Of a stretch of 21,180 bases of DNA, positions 7,761-14,450 are shown one piece after another. Below the pieces are notes generated by a model, which was given only the letters and a program-made list of their open reading frames with translations, was not told the origin of the DNA and did no database searches. The stretch covers positions 1 to 21,180 of the forward strand of contig NZ_MRTH01000064.1 of assembly GCF_001956045.1 (NCBI RefSeq), read 5' to 3'. The stretch's first letter is position 1; the number at the start of each line of letters is the position of its first letter. The DNA is from Paenibacillus sp. FSL H7-0331. Its GTDB lineage: Bacteria > Bacillota > Bacilli > Paenibacillales > NBRC-103111. Position numbers and translations under genes: made by a program.

Positions 7761-7940
7761 ATGATTGGGAATATAGGAGTTGGAGGCATTTTGCTTATAG
7801 TTACTACGGCATTGGTTATGTTTGGTCCATCTAAGCTTCCCCAGCTTGGCAGGGCTGTCGGTACTACAATTAGAGAATTTCGTCAAGGAACGCAGAATCT
7901 TTTAGAAGATAAAGCTTCTTCTGATGATGAAAAAAAATAA
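7761..7940 (+). CDS. tatA: TatA-family twin-arginine translocase subunit (59 residues)
   Basis: A short protein with the whole TatA plan: a membrane helix GVGGILLIVTTALVMFGP, the hinge FGPSKLPQLGRAVG, then an amphipathic helix TTIREFRQGTQNLLEDK and a short charged tail SSDDEKK. The hinge FGPSKLPQLGRA is nearly diagnostic of TatA/TatB. GAGGAGG at 7746-7752 sits 8 bases before ATG 7761, and the gene starts 23 bases after the ZIP gene. TatA forms the translocation pore with TatC; no tatC is in the window, so this TatA must pair with a TatC encoded elsewhere. Its linkage to a Tat-dependent oxidase suggests a dedicated export component. Confidence 0.93.
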   Translation: MIGNIGVGGILLIVTTALVMFGPSKLPQLGRAVGTTIREFRQGTQNLLEDKASSDDEKK

Positions 7941-7967
7941 TTGGATGTAAAGGCATTATACTTGAAC

Positions 7968-7999
7968 AAAGACTGGAACTAATATTCTGGTCTTTTTTT
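7968..7999 (+). terminator. Rho-independent terminator of the oxidase/ZIP/tatA operon
   Basis: AAAGACTGGAAC and ATTCTGGTCTTT pair around a TAAT loop, with wobble pairs, and run into a tract of seven T residues. It lies about 30 bases after tatA, which closes the operon. Confidence 0.75.
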
Positions 8000-8165
8000 A
8001 TTACTCAAAGAGTCACCGATTTGATGAATTGCATCAACAATCATGAATTCGATAGAGGGGTCACCTCCGATAACATTAACCCCGTATGCTGTTTCATGAT
8101 TTTGGCATTATTAAACTATGCATCATAGTCTTTTATGGTGGCATGGCCATTCATCTTAGCCCATG
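8000..8165 (-). pseudogene. Possible decayed minus-strand coding remnant, unidentified
   Basis: Two minus-strand frames carry protein-like stretches without an intact gene: AKMNGHATIKDYDA near 8165-8120 and ETAYGVNVIGGDPSIEFMIV, then DAIHQIGDSL, near 8095-8010. They look like successive parts of one protein split by a frameshift. I do not recognise the family. There is no start codon with a ribosome binding site, and the second stretch runs into the tatA terminator. Confidence 0.3.
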
Positions 8166-8235
8166 GCAAAGAACCGTTTTTCGTTCATCGGCAAGCTATA
8201 TAAAACGCAATTAATAAGCTAACAAGATCACTTAG

Positions 8236-8385
8236 TTAAAAAAAATAGTCACCAAGGGTGACCGGATTTTGGATGTAACCTTGTCTAAAGGTTGGGGGAA
8301 GGGTCTTTTCGTAAAAGAGATTGAACAGGCCATGCTTACAAGGAAATGGACATGGTGGTGCACTGTCTAAAGGACATGCATCATC
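8236..8385 (+). pseudogene. hemC: Remnant of porphobilinogen deaminase (hydroxymethylbilane synthase, hemC)
   Basis: The plus strand reads [18 protein letters not shown], then [14 protein letters not shown], and, after a frameshift near 8338-8345, [13 protein letters not shown]. This follows the N-terminal third of HemC, whose family signature is TKGD-ILD--LSK-GGKGLF-KE-E-AL---ID-AVHS-KD-P. The lysine and the aspartate in LKDM belong to the active-site region. Everything beyond the KDM motif is lost. AGAACCGTTTTTCG and AAAACGCAATTA near 8170-8210 may be the eroded codons for the start, RTIVVGSRQSALA-like, but that is weaker. An intact hemC is expected elsewhere in the genome, since haem biosynthesis is normally clustered. 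This piece is therefore a degraded duplicate or a transferred fragment. Confidence 0.75.
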
Positions 8386-8474
8386 CAACAGGCGTAAGAT
8401 ATAGTTATTTCATTGTTGTGAGCAAATGGTAATAGTCATGGATGGGACTAATAATTAAAAAACAATTTTAAAAT

Positions 8475-8981
8475 TCATCGTACTCGCTTAATGCTCTCAA
8501 ACTGAATGTATTTCTCCAGACATTGAAAATCTTGACTTGAATAGTATTTTAACAATTTCTGTTTCTTTCTTAATAATGCTTTTTCCAGTTTCTCTTCAGA
8601 AGTAGCAAACACGTATAAATTTTTGTCTACCAGACTATGAACGATTTGGGATAAAGCCTTATGCTGCGCGTGACCGTATTCCCCTGACAGGTTGTGGGTG
8701 ACGACTTTTTCTATAGACCCGAGATATCTAGCAAGCACCGCGGCTAAATCCCTCCTTAAACTATACCGATCAAAATCGCCGTCCCATTCATCATAGTAAT
8801 TCCATATTTCAAAATGGGCATCAATCTTCTTCATTACTTTAGTAAACTCGCCGCACCTCACCTGATTATCACCATTTGTAACACAAATAACCAACCAACC
8901 TTTTTCTTGTAATAACTGGGTTCCGCCAAAAATCGTTTCATCATCCGGATGGGCAACAATCATTATTTTATTGTAATTCAT
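8475..8981 (-). CDS. PIG-L/LmbE family deacetylase
   Basis: A 168-residue zinc-dependent N-deacetylase of the PIG-L/LmbE superfamily, whose members remove acetyl groups from N-acetylglucosaminyl conjugates (for example BshB in bacillithiol synthesis). The zinc motif AHPDDE lies at residues 10-15 (H11, D13/D14) and the second ligand region GEYGHAQHKALS at 100-111 (H104, H107). At 168 residues it is shorter than the typical 220-240, lacking C-terminal elements that shape the substrate pocket, yet the frame is clean from start to stop. ATG 8981 is preceded by GGAGATGGTGAGGG. It is monocistronic among remnants, so its substrate is unknown. Confidence 0.85.
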   Translation of the reverse strand: MNYNKIMIVAHPDDETIFGGTQLLQEKGWLVICVTNGDNQVRCGEFTKVMKKIDAHFEIWNYYDEWDGDFDRYSLRRDLAAVLARYLGSIEKVVTHNLSGEYGHAQHKALSQIVHSLVDKNLYVFATSEEKLEKALLRKKQKLLKYYSSQDFQCLEKYIQFESIKRVR

Positions 8982-9152
8982 CCCTCACCATCTCCATACG
9001 TTCTGTTTGTATAGTTTTTATTCGTTGCAATAGAAAGTTTCATGCTTTTGTGATCAAAAAAATAGATCAAGGTTCTCGTGAATTAGCAGTGTAACTCAAC
9101 TATATGTTTCATCTGTTCAGTTCCTTTATAACTCTTTGTCCCTGACGTCCTA

Positions 9153-9181
9153 TTGACAAGCTAATATAGTAGATGCACAAT
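9153..9181 (+). promoter_or_regulatory. Weak sigma-A-like promoter candidate
   Basis: TTGACA (9153-9158) is a perfect -35 hexamer. CACAAT follows after 17 bases and is only a fair -10. It points to the truncated gene at 9203-9694 and may be a relic of its promoter. Confidence 0.3.
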
Positions 9182-9202
9182 CACGCCATTTGGTATGGAT
9201 AA

Positions 9203-9694
9203 GTTACCCCAGCTATATTAATCATTTTTCCATTTTTTGAATACCCGGCAACATCTGAACAAAACAACCACTTGTGTATAGATGTTTACAAATTAAATGC
9301 CACCAAAGGCTCAAAAAAGTCCCTGTATGCTCACAAAGCAATATCAACTTCAATCAACCAAGCGAAACAGATTAATACACGTACTGAGCTTTTGAGAGTA
9401 TATACGGATTTTATGGAGGAATCGAATTGGTGGGTTGTTCCAGAAAACGTTAGTATGATGACTATATATGCAGAAGCTGAAAATACAGAAACAGTTTTAT
9501 TTTGGATAGCACCAACAGGGACGGAAACTGGGAGTGAAAGAAAACTCATTGGTTACGACATAGATGGAACTGATGGATGGTCTTACACATGGGAGTTCGG
9601 TAGTCGGACATTTCACGATCATATTCAAGTTCAGGCATTAGGAATTGATGGTTCTACACAAGCAAATATGTATATCAATGTACACACCCCATAA
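9203..9694 (+). pseudogene. Secreted/lipoprotein-like gene lacking a proper start, unidentified family
   Basis: The open frame runs from 9203 but has no ATG and no ribosome binding site; the earliest start-like codon, TTG 9272, lies inside what seems to be the protein. The first residues, VTPAILIIFPFFEYPATSEQ, look like an eroded signal or lipoprotein peptide followed by a polar linker. The rest (DVYKLNATKGSKKSLYAHK, then NWWVVPENVSMMTIYAEAEN, LFWIAPTGTETGSERKLIGY and FHDHIQVQALGIDGST) is a coherent, beta-rich, Ig-like domain. I cannot name the family with confidence. The frame from 9272 is uninterrupted to the stop, so a translated cytoplasmic form is possible, but loss of the 5' end is the simpler reading. 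Confidence 0.55.
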
Positions 9695-9728
9695 ATCTTA
9701 ATGTCTATCAAAGTCTGGCATTACAGCT

Positions 9729-9749
9729 AACTAACGAGAAACGAAAGTG
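9729..9749 (+). repeat. Degenerate copy of the dispersed repeat
   Basis: ACTAACGAGAAACGAAAGTG resembles the CTAACGGAGAACGATAGTTC core of the better copies. It lies upstream of the esterase-type fragment and is too degenerate to be certain. Confidence 0.35.
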
Positions 9750-9848
9750 GAGGGGCTTGCTTTGTGGCAGATCCTTAAAGTTTATGACCCAATACCATCA
9801 AGGAGGCGTAGAGCATGCTATTATCGGCCGGATAAGGAGCAGGCAATC

Positions 9849-10094
9849 ATGTGGACACCCGATGATTATTTCGAACAAATCTACCGGGAAACGATCGACG
9901 AGCATAAAGAGACCGCCAGCAAGGAAAGCGCAGAGCGAAGAAGAGAGCAGATCAAGAGCGCCTTAAGGGCAGCGATTGGCGACTTTCTCTGTCTGCCCAT
10001 GCCTTTGAATCTAGAGGTGCTGTTCCGGGAGGAATGCGGAGACTACATTCGATATATAGGATGTGAAGTAGAAACGGTGCATCAGGAACGATAG
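9849..10094 (+). pseudogene. N-terminal fragment of an acetyl-esterase/dienelactone-hydrolase-like alpha/beta hydrolase
   Basis: ATG 9849 follows AAGGAG (9834-9839) and opens MWTPDDYFEQIYRETIDEH, then ESAERRREQIKSALRAAIGD, PMPLNLEVL and GDYIRY. From memory this is the N-terminal helical cap of a family of roughly 300-residue alpha/beta hydrolases in Paenibacillus-type genomes. The frame ends 12 residues later with unrelated sequence (GCEVETVHQER), before any nucleophile elbow, so no catalytic residue is encoded. The junction falls beside AGGAACGATAGCTCCT (10086-10101), a palindromic relative of the dispersed repeat. The GTG frame open from 9747 is not a better start. The family call is moderate; the truncation is clear if it is right. 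Confidence 0.5.
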
Positions 10095-10167
10095 CTCCTA
10101 CCGTTTTGGGTCTCCAGTAGAATGCTTTTCGTTGAACTGCTCTATTCTTTCAAAATAAGTTTCAATT

Positions 10168-10758
10168 TCAAACTTTGTGATCAAGACACGGTGTTTTACG
10201 TATATATAAGGTTAAAATTTTCGCTATATCTTCGGGAGGAATTGCACGATCAGTCTTAAACCAGTGTTGTATAATTCCAAACTGTGCATTCCCTAAATAA
10301 GCAATTACATAGTCAGAAAATAGGCTTTCATTATAAGTTTGATCTGGTTTCAGATTTTCATACAAGCGTGTGCCTACTAAATACTGGAGCCGTTCTCTTA
10401 ATTCTGCTGGAGCTCCCGAATGGAATAGTGCTTTAAAAAAACTAGCATGCTTATGCAAGTATTGAAAGGCTTTGGTGATTGGAGGATAAGCTCCTTGATG
10501 ATCAGGATGTTGCATCAACTCCTGAAGATTGATAGGTTCGAATACACTCAATAATCCTTGAATAAACGCCGTTTCCTCAATCAGATGAAAAATATCTTTA
10601 TAATGCAAATAAAAGGTGCCTCTATTTATTCCCGCTATTTCACAAAGGTTTTTAACTGTCAGCCCTTTAATACCTTCTTTCTCTAAAATATACAACAATG
10701 CGTTCTCCATTAGCGTACGACTGCGGATTACTCTCATATCAGTGCTATTTTCGATCAT
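10168..10758 (-). CDS. TetR family transcriptional regulator
   Basis: A 196-residue repressor with an N-terminal helix-turn-helix at about residues 10-57: SRTLMENALLYILEKEGIKG, LTVKNLCEIAGINRGTFYLH and YKDIFHLIEE. The C-terminal ligand-binding region is of the type found in TetR proteins of Bacillota with a short aromatic-rich core (HASFFKALF, IIQHWF). ATG 10758 is preceded on the minus strand by GGGAGG nine bases upstream. It is divergent from an aldo/keto reductase gene 182 bases away, the usual arrangement for a repressor and its target. Three copies of a TTAATCAACAC element in the shared spacer are candidate binding sites. Confidence 0.9.
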   Translation of the reverse strand: MIENSTDMRVIRSRTLMENALLYILEKEGIKGLTVKNLCEIAGINRGTFYLHYKDIFHLIEETAFIQGLLSVFEPINLQELMQHPDHQGAYPPITKAFQYLHKHASFFKALFHSGAPAELRERLQYLVGTRLYENLKPDQTYNESLFSDYVIAYLGNAQFGIIQHWFKTDRAIPPEDIAKILTLYIRKTPCLDHKV

Positions 10759-10788
10759 TTGTTATCCTCCCACTATGAATGTTACTTA

Positions 10789-10897
10789 ATTATCAACACT
10801 ATTGTCGTTGTATCTATTAATCAACACTTGGCCTTTTATGTTCATTGACCCTCTCGTCATGCTTGATTATAATCGGTTCTATAGCCTTAATCAACAC
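10789..10897 (+). promoter_or_regulatory. Promoter of the aldo/keto reductase gene with three repeated operator-like elements
   Basis: TTGACC (10845-10850) and TATAAT (10868-10873) are separated by exactly 17 bases and point to the reductase. The element TTAATCAACAC occurs at 10817-10827 and 10887-10897, and as ATTATCAACAC at 10789-10799. The last copy would lie just after the transcription start and the others upstream, so a repressor binding them could block the promoter in both directions. Confidence 0.6.
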
Positions 10898-10940
10898 GAG
10901 TTCATTATCTTTGGGTTGTATAAATTTAAGGAGGAGAACG

Positions 10941-11972
10941 ATGGAATATCGATATCTTGGAAGGACTGGTACTAAAGTCAGCGCGTTTGCGTTAGGCGGA
11001 TCAAGTTTCGGATCTAGGACAAGCGAAGAAGAGAGCATAAAAATTATTGATGAAGCATTGGACTTTGGCATCAATCTGATTGATACATCTAATAGATACG
11101 GAAAGGGGGAATCAGAACGGATTATCGGTAAAGCTATTAAGAACAAGCGGCAGAATGTCATATTAGCTTCTAAATTTGGAGCGGAGGCTACTAATGAATT
11201 AGATCAAAGTGGTGCATCTCGTCGTTGGATACGAACTGCTGTTGAACAAAGTCTATTACGTTTGCAAACCGATTATATAGACCTTTATCAACTTCATCTT
11301 CCTTTTGAATTTGTTGCCTATGAGGAGATTCTAATAACGTTGAACGATTTGGTGAAGGAAGGGAAAATTCATCATATCGGCACTTCAAATCACCTGGGTT
11401 GGCAAATTGTTCAAGCACAAGCCATTAGTGATCGATATCATATTCAGCGATTTGTAAGTGAGCAAACACCATATTCTATTATTAATCGACGAATGGAATT
11501 TGAACTTGCTGAAATAGCTAAACAATATGACCTTTCTCTATTTGTGTACAGTCCCTTATCTGGTGGCTTACTAACTGGAAAATACACGGCTGGTCAGGCC
11601 GCACAAAGTGATTCACGAGCTGCTACATTAAAAGGATATGTGGATACATTAGATCCTGAACTAGCTGAAAATGAATATAAGTTTAAGATAATTGCAAAGT
11701 TGCAACAGCTGGCAAATGAAGTGGGGATTTCACTAGCGGATATGGCGATAGCTTTTACCCAAAGTCATCCATCCGTCACATCAACTCTATGGGGACCACG
11801 CACTTTAGAGCAATTGAAAGCCTATATTTCCGGTTCACAGATGAGGCTCGGCACAGATGTGTTGGATGCTATTGATGCAATTGTTCCACCAGGCAAACGT
11901 ATCGATGACAAAGAGCAAACCTGGACTCCTGAGTGGATGAGTACCGAACGGCGCAGGCGACACATTAACTAA
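10941..11972 (+). CDS. Aldo/keto reductase
   Basis: A 343-residue NADPH-dependent oxidoreductase with a (beta/alpha)8 barrel. The catalytic tetrad is visible as D48 (INLIDTSNRYG), Y53, K78 (VILASKFG) and H119 (LYQLHLPFEF). VYSPLSGGLLTGKY and the C-terminal VTSTLWGPRTLEQLKAYISG are typical of the YajO/GSP69-like branch that acts on aldehydes and ketones. ATG 10941 follows AAGGAGGAG; an upstream TTG in the same frame at 10845 lies in the promoter and is rejected. It is divergent from the TetR gene, which probably represses it, and may respond to a reactive carbonyl or other small effector. There is no clear terminator after the stop. Confidence 0.93.
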   Translation: MEYRYLGRTGTKVSAFALGGSSFGSRTSEEESIKIIDEALDFGINLIDTSNRYGKGESERIIGKAIKNKRQNVILASKFGAEATNELDQSGASRRWIRTAVEQSLLRLQTDYIDLYQLHLPFEFVAYEEILITLNDLVKEGKIHHIGTSNHLGWQIVQAQAISDRYHIQRFVSEQTPYSIINRRMEFELAEIAKQYDLSLFVYSPLSGGLLTGKYTAGQAAQSDSRAATLKGYVDTLDPELAENEYKFKIIAKLQQLANEVGISLADMAIAFTQSHPSVTSTLWGPRTLEQLKAYISGSQMRLGTDVLDAIDAIVPPGKRIDDKEQTWTPEWMSTERRRRHIN

Positions 11973-12311
11973 AAGAGTCATTGGAAGGGGAATTAGCCTG
12001 CTTTTAAATAATTGATTTCGATTGGTAATATCACTTATGATGACACAGAAATACATAGCAAATCAGAAGTATGTTCACCAAGGAAATAAATGTTCACGCA
12101 ACCGTCCATCGTAATGACAAGTAGGGGTGAACATTATAGCGCTCGGGATCAAGTCCCACGGGCAGTTACTTTCGACCTAGCTTCCTTAATCCTCTAAGTA
12201 AATCATAATACGGACGGGCAGTATAGTTGAAAAAGGAAATTAAATTTTAATCTCGAATATCTAATGTAATCGGATAGCTAAAAATTTGATGACAGACAGG
12301 AGTTAGATACG
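11973..12311. other. Intergenic region with an inverted repeat
   Basis: No gene is recognised. ATGTTCACC (12071-12079) and GGTGAACAT (12126-12134) form a perfect 9-bp inverted repeat 46 bases apart, and ATGTTCACG at 12090-12098 is a direct relative of the left arm. A small GGGA-TCAAG-TCCC hairpin lies at 12144-12156. No transposase remnant lies between or beside the arms. Confidence 0.4.
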
Positions 12312-12659
12312 ATGATAAAAGGTTTCGGAGGAATATTTTGGAGAACTAAGAATCTTGAAGCTATAAAAAAATGGTACAGTGAAGTGTTGAAGATTGAAAT
12401 AGAAAATTGGAATGGGACTGTGATAAAACCCGAATTAGGAAATGAGACTATCTTTTCTTTCTTTACCGAGAATGACAGTTATTTTCCAACAGAACAACAA
12501 GTGATGTTAAATTTCCAAGTACATAATCTGAACGAGACTATTAAGCATCTTGAACATATTGGTGTACCTCTTGCAAAGAAAAAAGAGATTAGTGAATTTG
12601 GAAAGTTTATTTGGATTGAAGATCCAGAAGGTCGACTGGTCGAGCTTTGGGAGAAATAG
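12312..12659 (+). CDS. VOC (glyoxalase/bleomycin resistance) family protein
   Basis: A 115-residue vicinal-oxygen-chelate protein. It has the two beta-alpha-beta-beta-beta units of the fold: GIFWRTKNLEAIKKWYSEVL at the N-terminus, and LNETIKHLEHIGV followed by FIWIEDPEGRLVELWE at the end. That ending holds the usual metal-ligand glutamate (VELWE). The likely activity is binding or modifying a small molecule, such as a dioxygenase-, isomerase- or resistance-type reaction; the sequence does not tell which. ATG 12312 has CAGGAG (12297-12302) nine bases upstream. It is followed by the pentapeptide-repeat gene after 58 bases and may be co-transcribed with it. Confidence 0.88.
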   Translation: MIKGFGGIFWRTKNLEAIKKWYSEVLKIEIENWNGTVIKPELGNETIFSFFTENDSYFPTEQQVMLNFQVHNLNETIKHLEHIGVPLAKKKEISEFGKFIWIEDPEGRLVELWEK

Positions 12660-12717
12660 CGAGTTGTATTATAGCTCAATATATTGTTTGATATTAGTGA
12701 TTGGGAGGTTGATGAAG

Positions 12718-13188
12718 ATGGAAATAAAAGTTGAACGTTTAGATTTTGAAATGGCGGACATTTCTGGGTCGAGGTTTCAGAAGGTTAAAGCAGAGGAATT
12801 AAATTTTGACAATGTTAATATGGCCAAGACGCAAATTAATAATGCAAATATGAGAGGAATGGCATTAAACGATGTAAATATGTCCGAGCTTAGAATTTCG
12901 GATGCTAATCTCTCAGGTACAGAAATCAAAAATGCTAATTTTAGTCATGCTGTTATTGACCATTTTCATTTATTTGGTACTGAATTTCGTAATGTAGTTC
13001 TCCCTATGGAAGGCGATGTTAATTACAATCCAAATGGTGTTTACAAACCAATTAGCTTTATTAATTGTGACCTCTCTAACAGTCAATTAACAAACTGTAA
13101 TTTAGCAAATATGGATATTCGCGATTGCGATATATCTGGATTGAAGATTAATGGGGTGTTAGTAGAAGACCTAATAAATAAAAAATGA
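12718..13188 (+). CDS. Pentapeptide-repeat protein (Qnr/McbG-like fold)
   Basis: A 156-residue protein built of A(D/N)LXX-type pentapeptide repeats: ADISGSRFQKVKAEELNFDN, VNMAKTQINNANMRG, ISDANLSGTEIKNANFSH and, after a short insertion at about 95-115, INCDLSNSQLTNCNLANMDI and DCDISGLKING. Such proteins fold as a right-handed quadrilateral beta-helix. Some, like Qnr and MfpA, protect DNA gyrase from quinolones, but most have unknown roles and nothing here shows gyrase binding. ATG 12718 lies nine bases after GGGAGG (12703-12708); ATG 12712 is too close to it. An open frame extends upstream to 12550 but overlaps the VOC gene and is rejected as the start. A terminator follows. Confidence 0.88.
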   Translation: MEIKVERLDFEMADISGSRFQKVKAEELNFDNVNMAKTQINNANMRGMALNDVNMSELRISDANLSGTEIKNANFSHAVIDHFHLFGTEFRNVVLPMEGDVNYNPNGVYKPISFINCDLSNSQLTNCNLANMDIRDCDISGLKINGVLVEDLINKK

Positions 13189-13204
13189 ATCATCAATTAT
13201 TCAA

Positions 13205-13252
13205 GTAACGAAGAACGAGAGTGCAGGAATTGCATGTAGCGGTTCCTTTTTT
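13205..13252 (+). terminator. Terminator after the pentapeptide-repeat gene, in a degenerate repeat copy
   Basis: AGGAATTGC (13225-13233) pairs with GCGGTTCCT (13239-13247) using two wobble pairs around ATGTA, followed by a T tract. The preceding GTAACGAAGAACGAGAGT resembles the dispersed-repeat core, so this may be a diverged copy of the same repeat-terminator unit. Confidence 0.65.
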
Positions 13253-13460
13253 ATTTCCGTTGAAGTAAAGGGCAAAATTGTTTAATTTACCATCCTTCGT
13301 TAAATTTGTATTCGGTCAGGCAAGGACTGTGCACATTAGCAATCCATGAGAAACCGGACATGCTGTTGGATGATAAAATGTAGACATAAAGAAGGCTGCA
13401 TATGGAACGTGTAATCTTGATGATGAATGTGCGAGAAAACTAGGGAGGAGAGTCAGTCGC

Positions 13461-13997
13461 ATGGCAAAGATCGTTTTCGCATTGAACCAGTCTCTGGACG
13501 GATTTGTCGACCACGACCACACGGCATTTCAGCCCGACCCCGCGCTATTCCGTCATTTCATCGACGACGTGCGCGGCCTGGCGGGCAGCCTGTACGGGCG
13601 CCGCATGTACGAGACCATGCGGTATTGGGACGGAGACCATTTTGAATGGGATGCGCCGGAACGGGAATACGCAGCGGCGTGGCAAAGCAAACCGAAGTGG
13701 GTGGTGTCGAGGACGTTAAAGTCCGTCGGTCCGAACGCTTCTCTGATCGAGGGCGACCTCGCAGCGGCCATACGTGGGCTGAAGGCTCAGCATGAAGGGG
13801 AGATTGAAGTTGCCGGGCCGGAGTTGGCCCACAGTCTAACGGAGCTCGGTCTCGTTGATGAGTATCGACTCTATCTCCATCCAGTCGTGCTGGGTCACGG
13901 CAAGCCGTTCTTCGCCGGTCCGCGGCCGCCGCTGCGCCTCGTGGCAAGCGATCGAATTGGCGAGAAGGTGATCAGGTTGACCTACGTTCCAGCTTAG
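13461..13997 (+). CDS. Dihydrofolate reductase family protein (RibD C-terminal domain/YwjB-like)
   Basis: A 178-residue protein of the RibD_C/dihydrofolate reductase-like superfamily, NADPH-binding reductases of pyrimidines or pterins. It opens MAKIVFALNQSLDGFVDHDH, the family start in which the N-terminal strand is followed by SLDG. Other marks are LYGRRMYETMRYW, PKWVVSRTL, IEVAGPELAHSLTELGLVDE and LYLHPVVLGHGKPFF. Stand-alone members of this group are common and of unknown substrate. ATG 13461 is preceded by GGGAGGAG about 12 bases upstream. The gene is strikingly GC-rich compared with its AT-rich neighbours, which suggests recent transfer from a higher-GC relative. A strong terminator follows. 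Confidence 0.9.
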   Translation: MAKIVFALNQSLDGFVDHDHTAFQPDPALFRHFIDDVRGLAGSLYGRRMYETMRYWDGDHFEWDAPEREYAAAWQSKPKWVVSRTLKSVGPNASLIEGDLAAAIRGLKAQHEGEIEVAGPELAHSLTELGLVDEYRLYLHPVVLGHGKPFFAGPRPPLRLVASDRIGEKVIRLTYVPA

Positions 13998-14018
13998 TTG
14001 TGCGGTTGACCCAGCGGC

Positions 14019-14080
14019 CTAAAGGGCACGTTACTTTAATAGGGATTCTCCGGCTGTAGCGGCAGTCAGAGGATCCCTTA
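14019..14080 (+). repeat. Dispersed repeat copy with long hairpin; terminator of the DHFR-like gene
   Basis: CTAAAGGGCACGTTACTTTA is a diverged core. It is followed by a 15-base arm starting GGGATTCTCCGGCTG (14042-14056) that pairs, with a few wobbles or mismatches, with CAGTCAGAGGATCCC (14063-14077), then TTATTCTTT. The GGGAT...GATCCC ends match the hairpins of copies 2 and 3 although the loops differ. Confidence 0.65.
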
Positions 14081-14081
14081 T

Positions 14082-14450
14082 TCTTTAAAATTTGTTCAGT
14101 TATGCGAAATGACATAGTTATTTATGGAATTGACGATTGACCTAACGGGTACAAATGCTTAAGAATCGTTAACTTAATAATGATTTGATATGACTTTATC
14201 AATGGTGGATATCTTTCATGGTAAGTTGCCTATCTATTTCGAGAAATACGAAAAAAAACGAATAACGGCTCTTTCGCAAACGATGCGAACAGAACCGTTA
14301 TTTTGCCATTGTTCCACGGTACTAAAATCGGCGGCGGAATTTGAGAGAATATCGGGATTGAAACTGTGGATCCATCCGAAATTATTACGTCAAATGATAT
14401 TATTATGTAATGATATAGTTCTTATGAGACTGAGAGTAATGTATTGATCA
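14082..14450. other. Intergenic stretch with a hairpin (14261-14304)
   Basis: AATAACGG (14261-14268) and CCGTTATT (14295-14302) form a perfect 8-bp stem, with TTCGC/GCGAA as an inner stem, a run of A on the left and T on the right. It can serve as a bidirectional terminator for convergent transcripts, including the MerR gene ending at 14451. The open frame crossing it has no family resemblance and is probably not a gene. Confidence 0.45.

Noticed and set aside
8254..8262. GTCACC-AAG-GGTGAC hairpin at 8248-8262 as a terminator
   Set aside because: It lies inside the hemC remnant coding sequence (VTKGD codons) and has no T tract.
12144..12170. tRNA-like GGGATCAAGTCCC arm
   Set aside because: A single T-arm-like hairpin without the rest of a cloverleaf or an acceptor stem.
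13280..13440. Minus-strand protein-like stretch upstream of the DHFR-like gene
   Set aside because: Short, with no start and no family resemblance; too weak to list as a gene remnant.
14190..14447. 85-codon plus-strand open frame
   Set aside because: It crosses a hairpin terminator, has no ribosome binding site and reads as low-information sequence.
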